Under the pieces are notes generated by a model. That model ran no database searches and was not told where the DNA came from. It was given only the letters and a program-made list of their open reading frames with translations. Positions 53,500 to 62,589 of a stretch of 64,000 nucleotides of DNA are shown one piece after another. Every line of letters begins with the position of its first letter. The stretch's first letter is position 1. A program made the translations under genes and the position numbers. The DNA is from Allomuricauda sp. CAU 1633 (GTDB lineage: Bacteria; Bacteroidota; Bacteroidia; Flavobacteriales; Flavobacteriaceae), in NCBI RefSeq assembly GCF_017313225.1, contig NZ_JAFLNE010000004.1, forward strand, positions 248,001-312,000, given 5' to 3'.

Positions 53500-55746
53500 A
53501 TGAAACAATATTATATTTCAATGCTTTTGGCATTGATTCCTCTATTTATACATGCACAAAATACCGTCAACGGAAAAATAACCGATTCAGAAAATGGACA
53601 ACCCTTAGAGCAAGTCTCTGTATATATCCCACAATTGGAAAAAGGGACTGTTACCGATGCCAGTGGAAGCTATTTGCTCAAAGATCTCCCTGAAGGCACT
53701 TATAAATTGATCATATCCTATTTGGGGTACGAGACCTATTCCATTTCACTGAACATTAATTCTGGAAATAACACCTTTAATTATGCAATGGTTCCTTCGG
53801 CTATAGAAATTGACGAAGTGGTACTCTCTACCCCATTTCACAAATTACAACGCGAGAATGTGATGAAGGTAGAACAAAAATCCATCGCAGAATTAAAAAG
53901 CAATGGAGCTATCACTTTGGCTGATGGTATTTCCAATATTGCCGGGGTAAGCTCCGTATCCACAGGTGTTGGTATTGGAAAACCAGTAATCCGGGGGCTT
54001 AGTTTTAATCGCGTTTTGGTCTATACACAGGGAATTCGTCTGGAAAACCAACAGTTTGGTGGTGAGCACGGTTTGGGCATTAACGATGCCGGTATCTCCA
54101 GTGTGGAAGTCATCAAAGGTCCTGCTTCTTTGTTGTATGGTTCCGATGCTTTGGGCGGTGTACTCTATTTAAATCCCGAGAGCTTTGCTTTGCCCGGAGA
54201 GACTTCCGGAGATGTCAATCTTAATTATTTCACCAATACGTTAGGATATGGAGCCAATGCTGGTGTAAAAACATCAGGGGAAAAACTCAAGTTTTTGGCG
54301 CGTGGCGCTTATGCATCCAATGCTGATTACGAAACTGGTGAAGGTACTGGTGTGACCAACTCCCGGTTCAACGAAGCCGATTTAAAAACAGGGATGGCAT
54401 ACCAAGCAAGTGCGTTTAAGACTGAACTTAGATACAACTACAACTTTTCAAAATTGGGGATTCCAGAAGAAATTGGAGTTCAGGACAACCAAAGGGAGCC
54501 CTTGTTGCCCAATCAGGAAATTGCAACACATGTTCTTAGCTCAAAAACCAACTTTTTCTTTAAAAAATCCAGTTTGGAGGCCACTTTCGGCTACATTCTT
54601 AATGATAGAAAAGAATTTGAAGAGCATCACCATGAAGAAGAAGGTGAGGAACATGAAGAGGAAGAAGGGCCTTCGCTGAATATGGATCTGAGTACATTTA
54701 GCTATAACCTTCAATACAATCCGCAATGGGGCAGCATGACCACCATTTTTGGGGTTCAGGGGATGCACCAAAAGAATGAAAATTTTGGAGAAGAAGTGTT
54801 GATTCCGAATGCCATCACCAATGACTTTGGGGTTTTGGCCACTTCTCACGTGCATTTCAATAAAAGTGACCTTCAGTTTGGGTTGCGGTACGACCTAAGG
54901 TCAATAAATGGTGAATCAAGCGGAATTGAAGGTGATGAGGAGTTTATCCCGGCACTTGACAAAAATTTCAACAGTTTTAATGCTGCCGTTGGATACAGGA
55001 CTGATTTAACAAACAATATTTTGTTGCGATTGAATTTAGCTACCGGGTTTAGGGCTCCAAATTTATCAGAACTCACCTCAAATGGACACCACAGCGGTGC
55101 CAATCGGGTTGAAATTGGTAACCAGGACTTGGATAGCGAACAGAATGTACAGGTTGATTTTGCCATGGAATACGCTAATCAACACATTGAAGTGTATGCC
55201 AATGCTTTCTACAATAATGTAAGTGATTACATTTACCTTCAACCAACAGGTGAATTTAGGGAAGGAGACCCAATTTATATTTTTGATCAACAAGATGCCA
55301 AATTATATGGAGGGGAATTTGGATTCCACCTACACCCCCACCCTTTGGATTGGTTGCATTTTGAGAGTAGTTTTGATATGGTCTTTGGTGAGCTGGAAGA
55401 CAAAACAGACCTTCCCTTGATCCCAGCCAATCGCTGGAACAATACGCTGCGTGTGGAGTGGAACACAACAAAGGGAACTAAATACAAAAGCTACGCTTTT
55501 GCCACAGTACAATCCCATTTTGACCAAAATAGAGTAGCTACTTTTGAAACCCCAACTTCAGGCTATAATTTATTCAATATGGGTATTGGAGGGGAAATAA
55601 AGATTTTTGAGCACCACGTAGGTTATAAAATCAGTGGTAACAATCTTTTTGACAAGACTTATATTTCACACTTGTCGCGACTAAAGCCGGATGGTATAGC
55701 CAACATTGGAAGAAATATTGCTTTTAATTTGAGCATCGGACTTTAA
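53500..55746 (+). CDS. TonB-dependent receptor, probable metal (Zn/Cu-type) uptake
   Basis: 748 residues. Signal peptide (1–19, ending IHAQ), carboxypeptidase-regulatory-like domain (about 20–105: VNGKITDSENGQPLEQVSVYI), plug domain (about 115–230: VIRGLSFNRVLVYTQGIR, IEVIKGPASLLYGSDALGGV-type segment SVEVIKGPASLLYGSDA), then a 22-strand beta-barrel ending in NLSIGL. A loop around residue 374 is rich in His and Glu (EEHHHEEEGEEHEEEEG), like ZnuD-type metal receptors. The preceding His-rich protein supports metal import. Strong terminator follows. Confidence 0.9.
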   Translation: MKQYYISMLLALIPLFIHAQNTVNGKITDSENGQPLEQVSVYIPQLEKGTVTDASGSYLLKDLPEGTYKLIISYLGYETYSISLNINSGNNTFNYAMVPSAIEIDEVVLSTPFHKLQRENVMKVEQKSIAELKSNGAITLADGISNIAGVSSVSTGVGIGKPVIRGLSFNRVLVYTQGIRLENQQFGGEHGLGINDAGISSVEVIKGPASLLYGSDALGGVLYLNPESFALPGETSGDVNLNYFTNTLGYGANAGVKTSGEKLKFLARGAYASNADYETGEGTGVTNSRFNEADLKTGMAYQASAFKTELRYNYNFSKLGIPEEIGVQDNQREPLLPNQEIATHVLSSKTNFFFKKSSLEATFGYILNDRKEFEEHHHEEEGEEHEEEEGPSLNMDLSTFSYNLQYNPQWGSMTTIFGVQGMHQKNENFGEEVLIPNAITNDFGVLATSHVHFNKSDLQFGLRYDLRSINGESSGIEGDEEFIPALDKNFNSFNAAVGYRTDLTNNILLRLNLATGFRAPNLSELTSNGHHSGANRVEIGNQDLDSEQNVQVDFAMEYANQHIEVYANAFYNNVSDYIYLQPTGEFREGDPIYIFDQQDAKLYGGEFGFHLHPHPLDWLHFESSFDMVFGELEDKTDLPLIPANRWNNTLRVEWNTTKGTKYKSYAFATVQSHFDQNRVATFETPTSGYNLFNMGIGGEIKIFEHHVGYKISGNNLFDKTYISHLSRLKPDGIANIGRNIAFNLSIGL

Positions 55747-55758
55747 GAAAAATGAGGG

Positions 55759-55795
55759 CAGCAGGTAATTGAGTTTACTTGCTGTTCTTTTTTTT
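55759..55795 (+). terminator. TonB receptor terminator overlapping the convergent gene
   Basis: CAGCAGGTAA/TTACTTGCTG form a 10-bp stem (one G·U) with loop TTGAGT and eight following T. The 3' arm covers the stop codon of the convergent 95-aa gene. Confidence 0.85.
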
Positions 55796-56062
55796 GCTCA
55801 ACAAATAGGTATAAATCCAAGTAAGGGTAAAGGTTGGGATAATATCCATCCCAGGAATCAATTCTTCGGCAAAGGCAATCAATCCAGCAGCCTGACCTAC
55901 TTTACCTTTATAGAGACGGGTCATCAACCAACCGGCAACAGGAGCCCAGATGACATCAGAGAACTCCCCTATTCCGGGAATCATAAAGGATAGCATTCCT
56001 ATGCCATCAAACAATACCCCTAAAAGGAGATTGCGATACTTTGGGTCTTTCTCTTCTGCCAT
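55775..56062 (-). CDS. Small membrane protein, unknown function
   Basis: 95 residues with two to three hydrophobic segments (LLLGVLFDGIGMLSFMIPGIG, AAGLIAFAEELIPGMDIIP, TFTLTWIYTYLLSK) and charged ends. I recognise it as a small protein conserved in Bacteroidota but know no function. Downstream of folE in the same direction, 40 bases away. Its coding end is shared with the convergent terminator. Confidence 0.7.
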   Translation of the reverse strand: MAEEKDPKYRNLLLGVLFDGIGMLSFMIPGIGEFSDVIWAPVAGWLMTRLYKGKVGQAAGLIAFAEELIPGMDIIPTFTLTWIYTYLLSKKKNSK

Positions 56063-56102
56063 TCAGGAAAATTAGGAAATCCGAATGAATTGGGAAAATC
56101 CC

Positions 56103-56702
56103 TTAGGATAAATCGGAACTGATGAGTTTTAAAAACTCGTTACGGGTCTCAATTTTTTCAAACTGCCCTCTAAACCCTGAAGTTGTGGTGACGGAGTTTT
56201 GCTTTTGTACACCACGCATCATCATGCACATGTGAGCCGCTTCAATCACTACCGCAACACCCTTGGGTTTCAGGGTATTGTTGATGCACTCCAGAATATC
56301 ATGTGTCAAGCGTTCCTGTACCTGCAATCTTCGGGCAAACACATCAACCACTCTTGGTATTTTGCTCAATCCCACAATATGCCCGTTTGGAATATAGGCG
56401 ATGTGGGCCTTGCCAAAAAATGGCAACATATGGTGCTCACAAAGGGAATACACCTCTATGTCCTTGATGATCACCATATCGTCATAACTCTCTGCGAACA
56501 TGGCACTTCTCAAGATTTCCTCTGCGTTCTGTTTGTAGCCTTGCGTTAAAAAAAGCATAGCCTTAGCTGCACGTTCAGGGGTTTTTAAAAGACCTTCACG
56601 GGTTACATCCTCTCCAATATCGTCCACAATTTTAGCGAAGTGGTCCTTGACTTCATTGGTGATTTCAATATTATATTCTTCCAGGTTTCGGTAGGGTGAC
56701 AT
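56103..56702 (-). CDS. folE: GTP cyclohydrolase I
   Basis: 199 residues; makes dihydroneopterin triphosphate from GTP, first step of folate/pterin synthesis. Zn ligands Cys in [21 protein letters not shown] (Cys, His) and Cys in [32 protein letters not shown] and [11 protein letters not shown] are conserved. Two bases after msrA's stop, so translationally close. Confidence 0.96.
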   Translation of the reverse strand: MSPYRNLEEYNIEITNEVKDHFAKIVDDIGEDVTREGLLKTPERAAKAMLFLTQGYKQNAEEILRSAMFAESYDDMVIIKDIEVYSLCEHHMLPFFGKAHIAYIPNGHIVGLSKIPRVVDVFARRLQVQERLTHDILECINNTLKPKGVAVVIEAAHMCMMMRGVQKQNSVTTTSGFRGQFEKIETRNEFLKLISSDLS

Positions 56703-56704
56703 AA

Positions 56705-57265
56705 TTAATTTGTGCTATTTAATTTTTTAGAAAAATAGGTGTTCAGCTTTTTAATTTTTGGATCAATGATAAACTGACAATACGGTTGCTGCCTATGGTC
56801 ATTATAATAATTTTGATGCTCTTCTTCGGCCAAATAGAAGGGCTTTTCTTCTGAAATGGCTGTTACAACAGGGGAAGCAAAGATGTTCCCTTTTTCCAAA
56901 AGCGCAATAAATTCCTCTGCTTGCGCCTTCTGCTGAGCGGATGTATAAAAAATCTCGCTTCGGTATTGGGTACCTACATCGTTGCCTTGCCGGTTTAATG
57001 TAGTTGGGTCATGCGTAGCAAAAAACACTTCCAACAATTCCATATATGATACTTTTAAAGGATCAAATGTAATTTTAATCGCTTCGGCATGACCTGTCCT
57101 TCCGGTACAGATTTCCCGGTATGCTGGATTCTTTATCGTACCTCCGGTATACCCTGAAAGTACTTCCTCTACCCCATTAAGCCGCTGAAAAACGGCCTCG
57201 GTACACCAAAAGCAACCGCCAGCAAACACGGCGGTTTCTATAATTGATTTATTTTGTTTACCCAT
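56705..57265 (-). CDS. msrA: Peptide methionine-S-sulfoxide reductase
   Basis: 186 residues. Active site [17 protein letters not shown] with the nucleophilic Cys; [28 protein letters not shown] and [16 protein letters not shown] follow. Repairs Met-S-oxide in proteins; no MsrB fusion. Likely cotranscribed with folE. Divergent from the ABC ATPase gene. Confidence 0.96.
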   Translation of the reverse strand: MGKQNKSIIETAVFAGGCFWCTEAVFQRLNGVEEVLSGYTGGTIKNPAYREICTGRTGHAEAIKITFDPLKVSYMELLEVFFATHDPTTLNRQGNDVGTQYRSEIFYTSAQQKAQAEEFIALLEKGNIFASPVVTAISEEKPFYLAEEEHQNYYNDHRQQPYCQFIIDPKIKKLNTYFSKKLNSTN

Positions 57266-57420
57266 TAAGTTGTAAAGTTAAACAAAGTTTGTGATTCCGC
57301 CATCGGAATCCAATACTTATTCGTTAGCAAATAGTCGTAACACCATTGGAAAACTTATTTGAAAGGCGCATCTTTGCCCACTCGTCAGTAATCCGTATTT
57401 TCACCACGAGAAGCATTTTC

Positions 57421-58083
57421 ATGATAAAGGCCACAAATATTCAAAAAAAATATGGAGACCTTAAGGTCTTAAAAGGGGTCGACCTTGAAATTCAGAAAGG
57501 AGAAGTAGTGTCAATCGTTGGGGCGTCCGGGGCAGGAAAAACAACCCTTTTGCAGATTTTAGGTACATTGGATTCACCTTCAAACCAAAGTGAGAGCAGT
57601 TTGTTTATCAATGACACCAATGTTACGGCGCTAAATGATAAGAATCTGGCCCGATTTCGAAACGAGCATATCGGTTTTATTTTTCAATTCCATCAATTGT
57701 TGCCCGAGTTTACCGCTTTGGAAAATGTTTGTATCCCGGCTTTTATCAAAAAAACACCTAAAGAAGATGCCGAAAAGCGAGCAAAGGAACTCTTGGATTT
57801 CTTGGGATTGCAAGACCGTTATCATCATAAACCCAATGCCCTGTCTGGCGGGGAACAGCAACGCGTTGCCGTGGCAAGATCGCTTATGAACAATCCCTCG
57901 ATAGTCTTGGCCGATGAGCCTAGCGGAAATTTGGATTCGGAAAGTGCTGACAATCTTCACAAGTTGTTTTTTAAGCTACGGGATGAATTTGGACAAACCT
58001 TTGTCTTGGTAACCCACAATCTTGAATTGGCCAATATGGCAGACCGAAAACTGACCATGGTGGACGGCCTGATTGTTTCTTAA
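57421..58083 (+). CDS. LolD-like ABC transporter ATP-binding protein
   Basis: 220 residues from the ATG at 57421 ([20 protein letters not shown]); the frame upstream to 57346 is not conserved. Walker A GASGAGKT (34–41), Q-loop [16 protein letters not shown], signature LSGGEQQR (about 141), Walker B SIVLADEP and H-loop LVTHNLE. Closest to LolD/MacB-type ATPases (lipoprotein release). The membrane subunits are not adjacent. Followed 5 bases later by a TIGR02757 gene. Confidence 0.9.
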   Translation: MIKATNIQKKYGDLKVLKGVDLEIQKGEVVSIVGASGAGKTTLLQILGTLDSPSNQSESSLFINDTNVTALNDKNLARFRNEHIGFIFQFHQLLPEFTALENVCIPAFIKKTPKEDAEKRAKELLDFLGLQDRYHHKPNALSGGEQQRVAVARSLMNNPSIVLADEPSGNLDSESADNLHKLFFKLRDEFGQTFVLVTHNLELANMADRKLTMVDGLIVS

Positions 58084-58088
58084 AGCGT

Positions 58089-58853
58089 ATGACCCAATCA
58101 GAACTGAAGGATTTTCTGGATGAAAAGGTGGAGCAATATAACCATCCCCGTTTTTTGGAGGATGACCCGTTGCAAGTTCCACATCGATTCACCCAAAAGG
58201 AAGACATTGAAATCAGTGGATTTTTAACCGCGACCATTGCATGGGGCAACCGAAAGAGTATTATCAATAATGCATCAAAATTGATGGGGATATTAGATAA
58301 TGCTCCGTATGACTTTGTGCTGAACCATTCAGAAGATGATTTGGAAAAACTTTCTCCTTTTGTTCATCGTACGTTCAACGGATTGGATTTGGGCTATTTT
58401 ATAAGTAGCCTTCGCAATATTTATGAAAACTATGGTGGATTGGAAGCTGTTTTCTGTAAAAATCAGGAAAAGGATTCACTACAGTCATCAATTTCCAAAT
58501 TCAAGGAAGTCTTTTTTGAGCTCCCCCATTTGCCAAGGACCACAAAACATATCTCGGACCCGAACAAAGGTTCTGCGGCTAAACGCATCAATATGTTTTT
58601 GCGTTGGATGGTGCGGGACAACAGCACTGGGGTTGATTTCGGAATCTGGAAAAATTTAAGTCCATCCCAACTCTCCTGCCCTTTGGATGTACATTCTGGC
58701 AACGTTGCCCGAAAACTAAAGTTGCTCAAACGGAAACAAAACGATGCCAAAGCCCTTTTGGAGTTGGACAAAAAGCTACGAAAATTGGACCCAACCGACC
58801 CTGTTAAATACGATTTTGCCCTCTTTGGACTTGGCGTTTTTGAAAAGTTCTAA
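58089..58853 (+). CDS. TIGR02757/DUF2400 family protein
   Basis: 254 residues. Conserved IEISGFLTATIAWGNRKSIINNASKLM, HRTFNGLDLGYFISSLRNIY, GSAAKRINMFLRWMVRDN and LSCPLDVHSGNVARKLKLLKRK identify TIGR02757, a widely distributed family without assigned activity whose C-terminal part resembles HhH DNA glycosylases in the DVHSGNVARKL region. Cotranscribed with the ABC ATPase gene. Confidence 0.88.
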   Translation: MTQSELKDFLDEKVEQYNHPRFLEDDPLQVPHRFTQKEDIEISGFLTATIAWGNRKSIINNASKLMGILDNAPYDFVLNHSEDDLEKLSPFVHRTFNGLDLGYFISSLRNIYENYGGLEAVFCKNQEKDSLQSSISKFKEVFFELPHLPRTTKHISDPNKGSAAKRINMFLRWMVRDNSTGVDFGIWKNLSPSQLSCPLDVHSGNVARKLKLLKRKQNDAKALLELDKKLRKLDPTDPVKYDFALFGLGVFEKF

Positions 58854-58914
58854 TTCTAAATCTTAGTTTTTGAATTTCGTGGGAGAAGTTTACTTTTATC
58901 TTAGGTAACCGACC

Positions 58915-59724
58915 ATGGAATCTAAACGAAAATCACCATATTATCCTGATATCCCCCTGTTTTTGGTGCTTATTCCATTTATCAGTGCCTTTAACTACTA
59001 CCTTACCTACGCCAATGTAAAATTGGATTGGTGGTTTGCTTTTACGTATACATTGGATACATTAATTGGTTATGCCGCTTGGCTTGCCGTCAGGAAAATT
59101 ATTCTGTGGCTGGATCGTAAAATAGCCTACACCCAATTTGCAAAACGAGTAATTGTTCAATTCTTGCTGACCACTTTTGTAGGGTTGTTCATTATCAGTT
59201 TTCTTACGGAATTGTCGAGTCTTATCGTAAAGGGGAAGTGGGCCCACCCCAGCTTTTACAATTATGACCTGTTCATTATTGCCATTTGGTTCTTTTTTAT
59301 CAATGCCATTTATGTGATGATCCATTATTACTACCAATGGCAAGGCACCGAACAAAAAGTAATCCTGGAAAAGCAAAAGCTGCAAATCGGTTTTTTGGTA
59401 AAGGAAGGTAAAAACGAAACTCAGGTTCCATTTGAGGTTATTATAGGATTTTCTGTGGAAAGCGAGTATGTGGTTTTGTATACTTCAGATGGAAAACAAT
59501 ACTTTTTGGATACGCCTCTGGAGAAAATTGCCGACGAGCTCCCATCAAGTTTGTTTTTTAGACTCAATCGTCAGTTTATTGTCCACAGAAACCAAATCAC
59601 AGGGTTTACGAAACTTGAAAATGGGAAAATCAGCGTTTCCGTCTTGCAAGAAAGTGTACTTCCTTCTGAAATCCCTGTGAGTCGTACCAAAGCCCCCACA
59701 TTTAAACGTTGGTTTCGAACATAG
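58915..59724 (+). CDS. Membrane-bound LytTR regulator
   Basis: 269 residues. About four membrane helices (14–32, 38–58, 78–100, 118–140) followed by a LytTR DNA-binding domain (about 170–265: IGFSVESEYVVLYTSDGKQYFLD, LFFRLNRQFIVHRNQITGF, VPVSRTKAPTFKRWF-type ending). No receiver domain, so it is a one-component membrane-anchored regulator typical of Bacteroidota. Upstream, TTTG, 18 bases and TACTTTTA resemble a promoter with one mismatch. Confidence 0.9.
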   Translation: MESKRKSPYYPDIPLFLVLIPFISAFNYYLTYANVKLDWWFAFTYTLDTLIGYAAWLAVRKIILWLDRKIAYTQFAKRVIVQFLLTTFVGLFIISFLTELSSLIVKGKWAHPSFYNYDLFIIAIWFFFINAIYVMIHYYYQWQGTEQKVILEKQKLQIGFLVKEGKNETQVPFEVIIGFSVESEYVVLYTSDGKQYFLDTPLEKIADELPSSLFFRLNRQFIVHRNQITGFTKLENGKISVSVLQESVLPSEIPVSRTKAPTFKRWFRT

Positions 59725-59803
59725 CGTTGACATTTCAGCCGAAATTTTGCTACACTTTAGGGATAAAGACGCTTTTTGCTTCAACCCAAATTAGGTTTCA
59801 TTC

Positions 59804-59811
59804 TACTTTTG
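59804..59811 (+). promoter_or_regulatory. -7 promoter element before the 196-aa secreted protein gene
   Basis: TACTTTTG, 20 bases before the ATG at 59832; fits TAnnTTTG. Confidence 0.4.
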
Positions 59812-59831
59812 AATCATCAAATCAATCAAAA

Positions 59832-60422
59832 ATGAGAACAGTAACTATAGCCATTTTTTTATTTACGACAGTAATTCAAACTTGTATGGCGCAGTCTGAT
59901 GAAGGAAACCACAGAAATTTTCCGTTGATCATCAGTATTGAATTTCATTCCCTTTCCCTTCCCTTTAAAAATAAGAAGCCCCTTTTTAAAAATATCGGGG
60001 TTGGATTGGGAACCGAAGTGAGTCATAACGGAAATCGAAATTGGGTGCAACAATTCAAAATGACCTGGTATGGTAACAAAACTGTTGGTGGAGGAGTTTT
60101 GTTTCACACCCAAACCGTATGGCGACCTGATATCGTCAACGATGCATTTTCCGAAATTAAATTGGGAGTAGGATATCTCTATGCCAAGCGGCCCAAAGAC
60201 GGTTATAAGCCTACAACGAATGGATGGGAGCAGGTAGGCAAAAAGGGCAAAGGAATGCTTGTAGTGCCCATGGGTATTGGATTGGGGTACGACTCGTATA
60301 ATGAAGGCACCTATGTTTCCCCGTTTGCCAACTATCAGTTTTTATTGGCCACCAACTATAATGAGAGTATGCCCTTGGTTCCTTTCACCTTGATGGAATT
60401 TGGAAGCCGTATTCATTTTTAA
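59832..60422 (+). CDS. Secreted or outer-membrane protein, unknown function
   Basis: 196 residues from the ATG at 59832 (MRTVTIAIFLFTTVIQTCMAQ), a clear signal peptide cleaved after about residue 20. The rest has alternating aromatic/glycine strands (GVGLGTEVSHNGNRNWVQQF, EIKLGVGYLYAKR, GIGLGYDSYNEGTYVSPF) and ends in aromatic F (SRIHF), consistent with a small outer-membrane beta-barrel. Family not recognised. 19 bases before the serine hydrolase gene, probably cotranscribed. Confidence 0.7.
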   Translation: MRTVTIAIFLFTTVIQTCMAQSDEGNHRNFPLIISIEFHSLSLPFKNKKPLFKNIGVGLGTEVSHNGNRNWVQQFKMTWYGNKTVGGGVLFHTQTVWRPDIVNDAFSEIKLGVGYLYAKRPKDGYKPTTNGWEQVGKKGKGMLVVPMGIGLGYDSYNEGTYVSPFANYQFLLATNYNESMPLVPFTLMEFGSRIHF

Positions 60423-60441
60423 TTTTTCAAAAGCGAACAAC

Positions 60442-61575
60442 ATGAAACAAATAATCATACTTACCATATTGTTATTGGAGTGCCATTTTGGGTGGACACA
60501 AATTGATTCCAATCCAAACCACACTAAAGGCCAAGAAGTTTCGTCTATATTAAAATCCTTAGTGGAAAATGGGTGCCCGGGTGCCAGTTTGGCCATTTTG
60601 GATGAAGATGGATGGTGGCTGCAGAGTGAAGGACTCTCCAATATTGAAGAACAACAGAAAATAGAGGATACCTTTTTGCACTATTTGCAAAGTGTGGCCA
60701 AAACCTACATGGCCGTGGCAATTCTAAAGCTATATGAAGAAGGAAAATTGCAACTGGAAGACCCCATTACCCAATATTTGGCTCCAGAAGTTTCCAATAT
60801 GGTGGATAGAGCGGATGAAATCACCATTAAAATGTTGTTGAATCATACTTCGGGAGTGCCAGAGTATAATTTTAACCCAGAATATGCGAGTACCCTTCTT
60901 CAGCATCCAGAAACTGCCTTTGAAGCGGTGGACTATATCAAATTTATTGACGGCAAAAAACTCAACTTTGAACCAGGAAGTCGGTATTCCTATAGAAACA
61001 CCAACTATGTATTGCTTTCATTGATAGCAGATGGAATTACTGGTGACCATGGCACTTATATTGAAGAAAGTATATTTAAGCCTCTGGGATTACAGCATAC
61101 CTACTACCGAATATCTGATAAAAAAATATGGAAGGAGGAGCTCTCGAGCAGTTATTGGGACCGTTACAGTGATGGGGTTTTGGAAAACATATCACACATC
61201 CAAAAGCAAAACGTAACCTATATGGTTGGTGATGATGGAATCGTTACCACCACTTCTGAAGCCATCCTATTTTTAAAAGGCCTATTGGAAGGCAAATTAC
61301 TCAAGCAATCCACCATGGAATTGATGATGACCTGGGTCAACAATCAGGAAGGAAAACCAGCTTACGGACTGGGTTTGGGCCATGGCGACGTTTTTGGACA
61401 CCCTTACTATGGACACTCTGGCGGAGGCATTGGTGCGGGTTGTGAGCTGCGTTATTTTCCCGAAACCAATCGCTATATGTTCATTGCCATCAATATAGGA
61501 ACAGTAACCTACAGCCCTTTGCATATGAAGTTGGAAGAGTTACGGAACAAGCTTTTTTTAGCTATGACGGAATAA
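60442..61575 (+). CDS. Serine hydrolase of the beta-lactamase/class C family
   Basis: 377 residues from the ATG at 60442, with an N-terminal signal-like hydrophobic segment (KQIIILTILLLECHFGW). Catalytic SxxK in LQSVAKTYMA, YxN in SYRNTNYVLLS and the HSG triad motif in YGHSGGGIGAG. The family contains esterases, D-aminopeptidases and penicillin-binding-like enzymes; substrate unknown, and antibiotic resistance should not be inferred. Exported. Confidence 0.88.
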   Translation: MKQIIILTILLLECHFGWTQIDSNPNHTKGQEVSSILKSLVENGCPGASLAILDEDGWWLQSEGLSNIEEQQKIEDTFLHYLQSVAKTYMAVAILKLYEEGKLQLEDPITQYLAPEVSNMVDRADEITIKMLLNHTSGVPEYNFNPEYASTLLQHPETAFEAVDYIKFIDGKKLNFEPGSRYSYRNTNYVLLSLIADGITGDHGTYIEESIFKPLGLQHTYYRISDKKIWKEELSSSYWDRYSDGVLENISHIQKQNVTYMVGDDGIVTTTSEAILFLKGLLEGKLLKQSTMELMMTWVNNQEGKPAYGLGLGHGDVFGHPYYGHSGGGIGAGCELRYFPETNRYMFIAINIGTVTYSPLHMKLEELRNKLFLAMTE

Positions 61576-61592
61576 GGTTTACCCAAAAAGAG

Positions 61593-61623
61593 AAAAGCTT
61601 GCCAATAACTTGGGCAAGCTTTT
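61593..61623. terminator. Bidirectional terminator
   Basis: AAAAGCTTGCC and GGCAAGCTTTT pair over 11 bp with a 9-base loop, with T-runs on both strands. It separates the convergent serine hydrolase and lipoprotein genes. Confidence 0.9.
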
Positions 61624-61639
61624 TCCTTTGAAAACTTCT

Positions 61640-62455
61640 TTATTTGACAAATGGATACGTTTTTCCTAAAATGGTGATGGTAGAATTGGCGTAATTTATT
61701 TTAATGTTTTCGATATCGGCAATGTCAACATCCAAAATTCCAAATTCAATATTCCGTGGGAGCAATATAAAATGTAACGATTCTTCAACAGTCAGGGTGT
61801 AATCCAAATCTGAAGAACTGGTCCCATTCTGTGACCCGTCCAACAGATATTCATCATCCCAAATGTTTAATGGGGTATCCTTCCCTTCTATCCAGGTTCT
61901 TGTGGAATTTTCCTGATATTCGATTACCGAGCCATCACTCTTTGTGATTTTTCCATTGGTGATGACAACAGTGTATTCCAAAAATCCATCTACATTTTCA
62001 CCTGTATTCTCCACTACATGGGTTCCCTCAACTTTATAATCGTTGTGATAGTAGTCCGTGAAAGTCGCTGTGTGAATACTGCCCGGTTCTCTGTACCAAT
62101 TGGTAGATATAATGGTGACTTTTCCTTTTCGGGTAATACCGTCTTTACCCAAAACCCCCGTCTTAAAATCAACGGTTATGGTTTTTGGAAAAGTAACAAA
62201 ATCAGCGGGAGATATTGTTATTTCCACATCTGGCGCAGTTTTCCCCACTGAATTGGATTTTGCAGTAGAAGTGGAATTTTCTGCCGATAAAACAGCATCG
62301 CCATTGTTGTTTCCAATATCTTGAAACACTTTGTTTACCGTAACATACTCCGTTAAAGCATTGACCACATCTTCAGAAGTGGTTTCGGTTTTTTCATCTT
62401 CTTTGTCGCAACTAAACAATAGCACGACCAATGTAGGAATTATAAGTTTTTTCAT
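61640..62455 (-). CDS. Lipoprotein, unknown function
   Basis: 271 residues. Signal MKKLIIPTLVVLLFSC with lipobox Cys16, then an acidic spacer (DKEDEKTETTSED). The mature part is Thr/Ser-rich and beta-structured, containing GKVTIISTNWYREPGSI and EGTHVVENTGENVDGFLEY. Homologues are flavobacterial lipoproteins without known function. Convergent with the serine hydrolase gene; about 130 bases from the next gene, which is on the same strand. Confidence 0.78.
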   Translation of the reverse strand: MKKLIIPTLVVLLFSCDKEDEKTETTSEDVVNALTEYVTVNKVFQDIGNNNGDAVLSAENSTSTAKSNSVGKTAPDVEITISPADFVTFPKTITVDFKTGVLGKDGITRKGKVTIISTNWYREPGSIHTATFTDYYHNDYKVEGTHVVENTGENVDGFLEYTVVITNGKITKSDGSVIEYQENSTRTWIEGKDTPLNIWDDEYLLDGSQNGTSSSDLDYTLTVEESLHFILLPRNIEFGILDVDIADIENIKINYANSTITILGKTYPFVK

Positions 62456-62589
62456 AATACATAAGATTTGTTATTACAAAAAAACCTAAAATTTTGAGAA
62501 CTTAGCGGCTTCTCATGTTATTTTTTTGAACAGTACGTTTTGATTTTGAGTGTTTTAGCAGGTATATTCCTACCATGATTCTAAAACTT

